Below, one piece after another: positions 58,830 to 64,000 of a DNA stretch of 64,000 nucleotides (positions are counted from its first letter, which is position 1; each line of letters opens with the position of its first letter). The notes under the pieces were generated by a model. That model was given only the letters and a program-made list of their open reading frames with translations. It ran no database searches and was not told where the DNA came from. The DNA comes from Nyssa sinensis (lineage: Eukaryota > Streptophyta > Magnoliopsida > Cornales > Nyssaceae). The position numbers were made by a program, and so were the translations under genes. Location: assembly GCA_008638375.1 (NCBI GenBank), contig VIRR01000486.1, forward strand, positions 1 to 64,000. The letters are read 5' to 3'.

Positions 58830-59818
58830 GGCTACGTTTGGTACGCAGGAATGGGGGCAGAAATGGTCCATTCCTGCTCCCATTCCATTTCTGCGTTTGG
58901 TATGTTTAAACATGATGGAATGACCATTCCGTTCGGAATGGCTATTCCACTTAGAACAGGAATAAGCATTCCTTGACAAAACCTAAGGAATGTTCATTCC
59001 ATTCCTAACGGAATGACCATCCATCTCTACAGCCTACGACTACAAGTACAGTTAATTTTCTTATAATTAATAAACTTGGTAGACGAAAAATTTATTAATT
59101 ATTAAAATTAATAATTATAAATTTTCTTATACTTTTATTAATAAAAAAATATTTTATGCATGTAGATGAATTACAATATATTTAACTCTAATTTAAATAA
59201 AATTACAAATATATTTGCCAAAAATATTATAAATAGGATATATATAAATATATGTATAATTATTTTAATTTTTTAATAATTAATATTATAAAAGATATAT
59301 TTTTAAAAAATATTAATTATTAAGTAATATAATTATTAATTATTTATCATAAAACTAATTATATTTCTTAAAAATTTATTAATTTATTAAATATTAATTA
59401 TAAGAAGTTAACTTGTACGTGAAACTAGGATGACTATATAAGTTCTTTTTTTTTTTTTTTGCTAATAAAACAAATGCAGGTTGAATTAACTTTTTTTTCT
59501 TGGCCAATAAAACAAATGCAAGTTGATTTTTCTTTCCCAATAAATGTTTTTTTTTTACAATAAAAAAAATGTAGATTGAACGTTTTTTTTTTTTTTCATT
59601 ACTGGATATCCAAACAAAAGAATGAAATTAATTATTCTCATTCCATTCCAACAATTTAATGGTTCAAACCAAACACAGGAATGAAATTATCATTTCATTA
59701 CTAGGTATTCAGCCAAACAAAAGAATGGAATAATTATTCCAATTCCATTTCTACTCTATTCCATTCCTGATGCTATTCCATTCCTGTCTTATTCCATTCC
59801 CATGTACCAAACGTAGCC
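58830..59818. mobile_element. PIF/Harbinger-like MITE (989 bp)
   Basis: Terminal inverted repeats GGCTACGTTTGGTAC match perfectly at both ends, with TTA on each side (58827-58829 and 59819-59821), the typical 3-bp duplication of PIF/Harbinger. Near both ends are many short GGAATGG/CCATTCC inverted motifs able to form hairpins. The interior is very AT-rich with no transposase. Within it, 59448-59600 is a T-run/AATAAAACAAATGCAGGTTGA tandem array. Confidence 0.9.
59448..59600. repeat. Tandem ~45-bp units with T-runs inside the MITE
   Basis: Three to four units combine a poly(T) run with AATAAAACAAATGCAGGTTGA (about 59464, 59503) and shorter variants (about 59540, 59561). Confidence 0.75.
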
Positions 59819-59821
59819 TTA

Positions 59822-60007
59822 ATGATTTACCAAATCAAGTAGAATCTTTTGTAACGTATGAGTAGGACATGCCTCGATAACTTGATAAGCTTAAAATAAT
59901 AGTTTCTAAATAAGAGTCTTGAGTCCCTGGTGAGAGCAATTATTCAGTGATACATTGAGACTATAGTCTCAATGATCAAAATGAGAGTCACGTTTATAAT
60001 AATATAC

Positions 60008-60039
<32 letters not shown>

Positions 60040-60715
60040 ATTTATTATCTGACCATTGGAACTATTAAAACCAGTTCAATCAATAATTTCTCCCATGTTG
60101 GGCTCTTTGTCCTTGAGGTGCGTAAAATACCATCCACCCTTTCTTGACGTTGAAAGAATAAACATATTCCTAATCTAATAACTAATAAGTACCAATCTAG
60201 CCGTTTGAGGAGGATAACTTGGGTATTATTATTATTATTATTTTTTGATAACTTGGCATTCAACTCTTCGAACCGACACTTTGGCATTATTATGTCATAG
60301 GAAATTATCTAATTTGGGTAGCTACTGATCTTGAGGCAAAATGATCGGTTATGGTGCCAATCACACTACATTATTTTGTCCGCTATCTTACAAACCTAAA
60401 AAATTCCTAAAATTTATTAGAAATTACTTTTCATAATTTACAAAATCTTTAAGAGTTTTTGAAAGACCTTGACACAATGTGATGGATTTACTGAATAATT
60501 TTTGGTTGTGTTGATTTAAACCTAAACCGAAAAAATATGGTTTATCAGATTCCTATTTATTCAATATTGGCAAATGGCATAATCTAAAAAATGTTCAATT
60601 TTAGTCATAGTGATTAAACGCTATTAGACATGCCAGAATTGAACAATGTGTTATCCACTCCTAAGGAGGGGGAGCAAGATAGAAAAAGAAGCTTCATTAA
60701 TTTTTTTTTCGTACT
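59822..60715. other. Intergenic region
   Basis: No gene was recognised. It holds a (TA)n(TG)n microsatellite at 60009-60039, an (ATT)n tract at 60225-60243, and at 60607-60715 a block similar to 58282-58400. The minus ORF 60287-60045 covers the microsatellite margin and looks fortuitous. Confidence 0.5.
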
Positions 60716-60908
60716 TATGCTATGTTTGGTACGGTAGAATAGACATTCTAAGAATGTTAATTCAATTTTTTTTATTTCTAGTTTTTGTTTGGTGTGATTG
60801 ATAATGCTTATTCTATAAAATATGCATTCTATTAGAAATTATTTCAAATATTCCTTTAACTCAAGTGAATAATTCATATTCCATTTTATTTTCTATTTCA
60901 TTTCATAG
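60716..60908. mobile_element. Truncated MITE fragment related to 58830-59818
   Basis: GCTATGTTTGGTACGGTAGAATAGACATTC resembles the terminal repeat of the 989-bp MITE. The AT-rich sequence then runs into the Tat RNase H remnant at about 60909 with no matching right terminus, so one end is lost or the junction is a rearrangement. Confidence 0.5.
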
Positions 60909-62420
60909 TTTGGATTCTAGAGCCAATTTCATCCCAAGGATAAGTGCTTCATACTCGGTTTCATTGTTAGAGACTCTAAATCCCAAGCTGACAGCTTTTT
61001 CAGTTACGATCCCATTAGGGGATTGAAGGATTATACCTACTCTAGAGCCTTTGTCGGTAGATGAACCATTGGTGTAAAGTAGTCATGTAGAAGTGTTTGT
61101 AATGGTTTGATTTTTCGAATGTTGTGTTCTAATGAACTCTGCTATAAAGTTTGCTACTACTTGGCCTTTGATAGCAGTCCGCGGCATATAGGATATGTCA
61201 AATTCTCCTAGTTCTATTGACCATTTGACCAGTCGTCCCAAAACTTCAGGGTTTCTGTAGGACTGATTTTAAAGGATAAGATGTAGGGATTATAATAGGA
61301 TGAGCTTGAAAATATGATCTAAGCTTCCGAGCGGATATCACCAAGGCTAAAGCCAATTTTTCAATTTTGGAATACCTTGTCTCGGTGTCTAGAAGTGCCT
61401 TACTGACGTAAAAGATAGCCTTCTAAGTTCCCTTGTCTTCCCTGACTAATGTAGAGCTGATGAAACTTTCTGATACAGCTAAGTATGGGAGTAATTTTTT
61501 CCCTAGCACTAATTTTGAAAAGAGTTCAGGGGAGGCTAAGTATCGTTTGAGTTGTTGGAAGGCCTTTTCGCATTTGGAGATCCATTCTACGGCTTTACTC
61601 CCCCTCAAGACTTTAAAGAATAGGAGGCACCGTTCTGTAGATTTAGAGATAAACCTATTTAGTGCTGCTATCCTTCCATTCAGCCCTTGGATATCTTTCT
61701 TGGTTTTAGGTGATTCTAGTTCAATCAAAAGGTTGATATGTGAGAGATCTACCTCAATTCCTCTTTGAGAAACTAGAAAACCTAAGAATTTTCCTTCTGT
61801 GATCCCAAAGGTACATTTTAATAGGTTAAGTTTCATTCTATGTCTCTTCAGGATGATAAACATCTGGCTCAAGTGTTGGATGTAGCCACTTTTCTGAACA
61901 CTTTTCACAAGCATATCGTCGATGTAGACTTCCATTGTATCCCTAATTTAGTAGCCAAGCATTTTGTTTACTAGCTTTTTGTACATAGCTACAGCTTTCT
62001 GCAAACCGAACCGCATCACTCTATTACAATAGAGACCTCATTCTAATATGAAGGCTGCTTTCTCCTGGTCTAGAGGATACATTTGAATCTGATTATATCC
62101 AGAGTAAGCATCCATAAAACTCATGAGTTCGTGACCTGCCGTGGCATCAACAAGTTGATCAATTATGGGAAGAGGAAAGTTGTCTTTAGGACAAGCTTTA
62201 TTTAGGTCGGTATAGTCAATGTAGACCCTTCACTTGCCGTTTTTCTTTTTTGCAAGAATTATGTTGGCAAGTCATTCTAGGTAGAACACTTCTCTTATTA
62301 TTCTAGCATTTAGCAACCTCTAAACCTCTTTATTGATGATTTTATGGCCTTCAGGAGCAAATATTCTCATTTTTTTATCTTACTAGGGGATGGTAGGGAT
62401 CTGTCATCATCTTGTGAGAG
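60909..62420 (-). pseudogene. pol: Tat-type RT and RNase H remnant
   Basis: The minus strand carries RT pieces (MDAYSGYNQIQMYPLDQEKA at about 62060-62120; active site MEVYIDDMLVKS at 61935; KCTFGITEGKFLGFLVSQRG; IQGLNGRIAALNRFISKSTE), the connection (AIFYVSKALLDTETRYSKIE) and an RNase H with LYTNGSSTDKGSRVGIILQS at about 61030-61090, where the usual catalytic Asp (TDGSS) reads Asn. NNETEYEALILGMKLALESK is the last block before homology stops at about 60909. Several stops (61442, 62030 and others) and a missing integrase show it is dead. Confidence 0.88.
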
Positions 62421-64000
62421 ATGAAATCAGGATCTATTCCCTCCATATCTCTAGTTTCCTAGGCAAATACCGAAAGGTTATCTTTTAGAAATTTAATAAT
62501 ATCCTCTTACTCGAAAGAAGACAGGACTGAGCAAATTTGTACATACTTTTCTCTTCTTCAATGCTGATGAGCACTTTGATGGGCTCCTCTATTGGTTTAA
62601 CTGTGCTGTCCTTTCCTCTAGGACTTAGTGGCTTGTTAATTTCAAAAGAACATTCTTCTACCTCATAAAGGTTGGAAGATGAGAAAATTTTTCTTTAATG
62701 AAGGTACTGTAATTTCTATTTAGAGGGCTTTTCTTTTAGTGCAAAGGCATGACATTCTTGGGCAGTGGGTTGACAGCCCTTAATGGTGAGAACTTTGTTG
62801 TTGTGAACATATTTCAAGTATTGATGGAGGATTGAAGTAACTGCTCCCATCTGGGGGATCTTAGGTCTCCCAATAATGACATTATAGGAAAATTTAGTGT
62901 CTAGGATCATGTATTCAGAGATCAGTGTCCTCTATCCGTCTCTCTCTCTCCTATCGTAATCGGTAGATCAATTCTGTTTATTGGGATGATGAGATTCCCG
63001 TCGAATCCTGCCATGATAGCAGCAGTAGCTCTGATGTCGTTAGATTAAGCTTCATGTGTTTGAAAGGGTCATAGAATAATACGTTGGTGAAACTTTCAGT
63101 ATCTACGAGAACCCTTCTGATCTCAAAATTAGCGATTTTGAGTGAGATGACAAGAGCATCGCTGTGGGGACAATGTATCCCAATGAGATCCAATTCAGAA
63201 AACTGGATCTGGGGTTCTAACTTTATCTTTTTCTCAATGGTCGAGATCTGGATGATATGGGGTTTTGCCCTTATTTTTCGAGCATATCTTTTCTTGGCTC
63301 GGTTAGACATCCCTATCATTGTATTGTTAGCGTGAAGTACAAAGATGACTTAATTATTTTGCCGTTGTTGATCATGCTGAATTTCTTTCTGTTCAAGCCT
63401 TTACTCTTGCCTTCTTTGAGGTGGTCTTTTATCACAGGGGTTTTGCCTCCCGTCCTGGTGGACAAACTCTCTTAGTCGTCATCTTCTGATAAGATGCTCT
63501 ATTTCTTGCTTGAGGGCTCTACATTTCTCAATTGTGTGTTCGTGCTCTTTATAGAAATCAGAATATTTGTTTTGATTTATTGAGTCGGGGTGGCCTTTTA
63601 GTGGCTTTGGCCATCTTAAGTTTTCACAAGTATGGATCTGTTGGAGTGTCTAGGTAAGAAAAACAGTCAGAGGGGTGTAAGTCCCATACCTCCCAGAGTT
63701 AGAATTGTTTTGAGCTCTGGATGTTGTTCTCTTATCAGGACTCCTCATCATTTTCTTGTTAGTGTTATTGTTATCACTCTTCTAAACTTGCTCATCCTTC
63801 TGAGCTTGTTCTTTTGCTTTTCGAAAAGAGGTTTTTGTATCTTCAAGATTAATATACTTTCGCACTCGATCCATGAGCACCGTCAAATCGATGAAAAGAT
63901 TTTTGGTTAAGGAATTCTAGAAGCGTCCAAGCCCAAGGCTTGAAGTGAGGGCGGCCACTAGAGAGCTTCGACTATAATCGGTTATTTCTGTGAGCTCGAT
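62421..64000 (-). pseudogene. gag: Tat-type gag C-terminus and protease remnant
   Basis: From the right edge the minus strand reads the gag end (LMDRVRKYINLEDTKTSFRK at about 63840-63885), then YKEHEHTIEKCRALKQEIEH, LIRR at about 63490-63560, the typical Tat gag C-terminal motif. Next is the protease region, DALVISLKIANFEIRRVLVD, TES at about 63090-63160 (the catalytic D-S/T-G triplet replaced by D-T-E), NVLFYDPFKHMKLNL, then NVIIGRPKIPQMGAVTS at about 62850-62890. Stops and frameshifts are frequent. It continues beyond the window. It is a different copy from the gag at 16804-17658. Confidence 0.85.

Overview
This window is repeat-rich nuclear DNA from a flowering plant, most likely a eudicot. 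The evidence is the mix of plant LTR-retrotransposon lineages (Tekay-type chromovirus, Tat-type Ty3/gypsy, Ty1/copia), a plant L1-type LINE, PIF/Harbinger-like MITEs, and two intron-containing host genes of the RTM2-like small-heat-shock family. No bacterial operons, rRNA, tRNA genes or CRISPR arrays were seen.

Layout. 1-15216: an almost complete minus-strand Tekay-type element. Its 3' LTR (left, cut by the window edge) carries a nested 4.37 kb plus-sense solo LTR at 620-4989. Gag-pol occupies 12116-7179 with one in-frame stop, and the 5' LTR is 12326-15216. 15217-16803: an 85-codon unidentified ORF followed by the 3' portion of an LTR of the same family as 620-4989; its end interrupts the gag of a minus-strand Tat-type element (16804-17658; primer-binding site 17711-17729; LTR remnant from about 17733). 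18250-37202: an L1-type LINE split in two by a 14.4 kb degraded minus-strand Copia element (21789-36235). That Copia itself holds two Tekay-like solo LTRs (23712-26725 and 26927-29922, each with a perfect 5-bp target duplication) and an unclassified 1.2 kb insertion (30986-32193).

37590-39581 and 51255-52505 are two same-strand paralogous two-exon genes for RTM2-like proteins (alpha-crystallin-like domain plus C-terminal membrane anchor). The intron of the first holds a solo LTR (38472-39423) with an internal minisatellite. Between them lie a Copia element at 40789-48802, itself hit by a 2.9 kb Tekay-like solo LTR (42695-45566), and a MITE (48943-49462). 52997-53332 is a minus-strand retroposed LINE tail with a 17-bp target duplication. 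55019-57909 is a short non-autonomous LTR element with an orphan ORF. 58830-59818 is a 989-bp Harbinger-like MITE. 60909-64000 is a decayed minus-strand Tat-type gag-pol, cut on its left by a MITE fragment.

The only plausible host genes are the RTM2-like pair; their homology extends into the proximal promoters, so they look like a local duplication later pushed apart by transposons. Everything else is best read as layered transposon insertion, LTR-LTR recombination to solo LTRs, and decay. I did not find a clearly new multi-gene system. The least explained coding signals are the 85-aa ORF at 15223-15480 and the orphan ORF of the small LTR element at 56485-56847.
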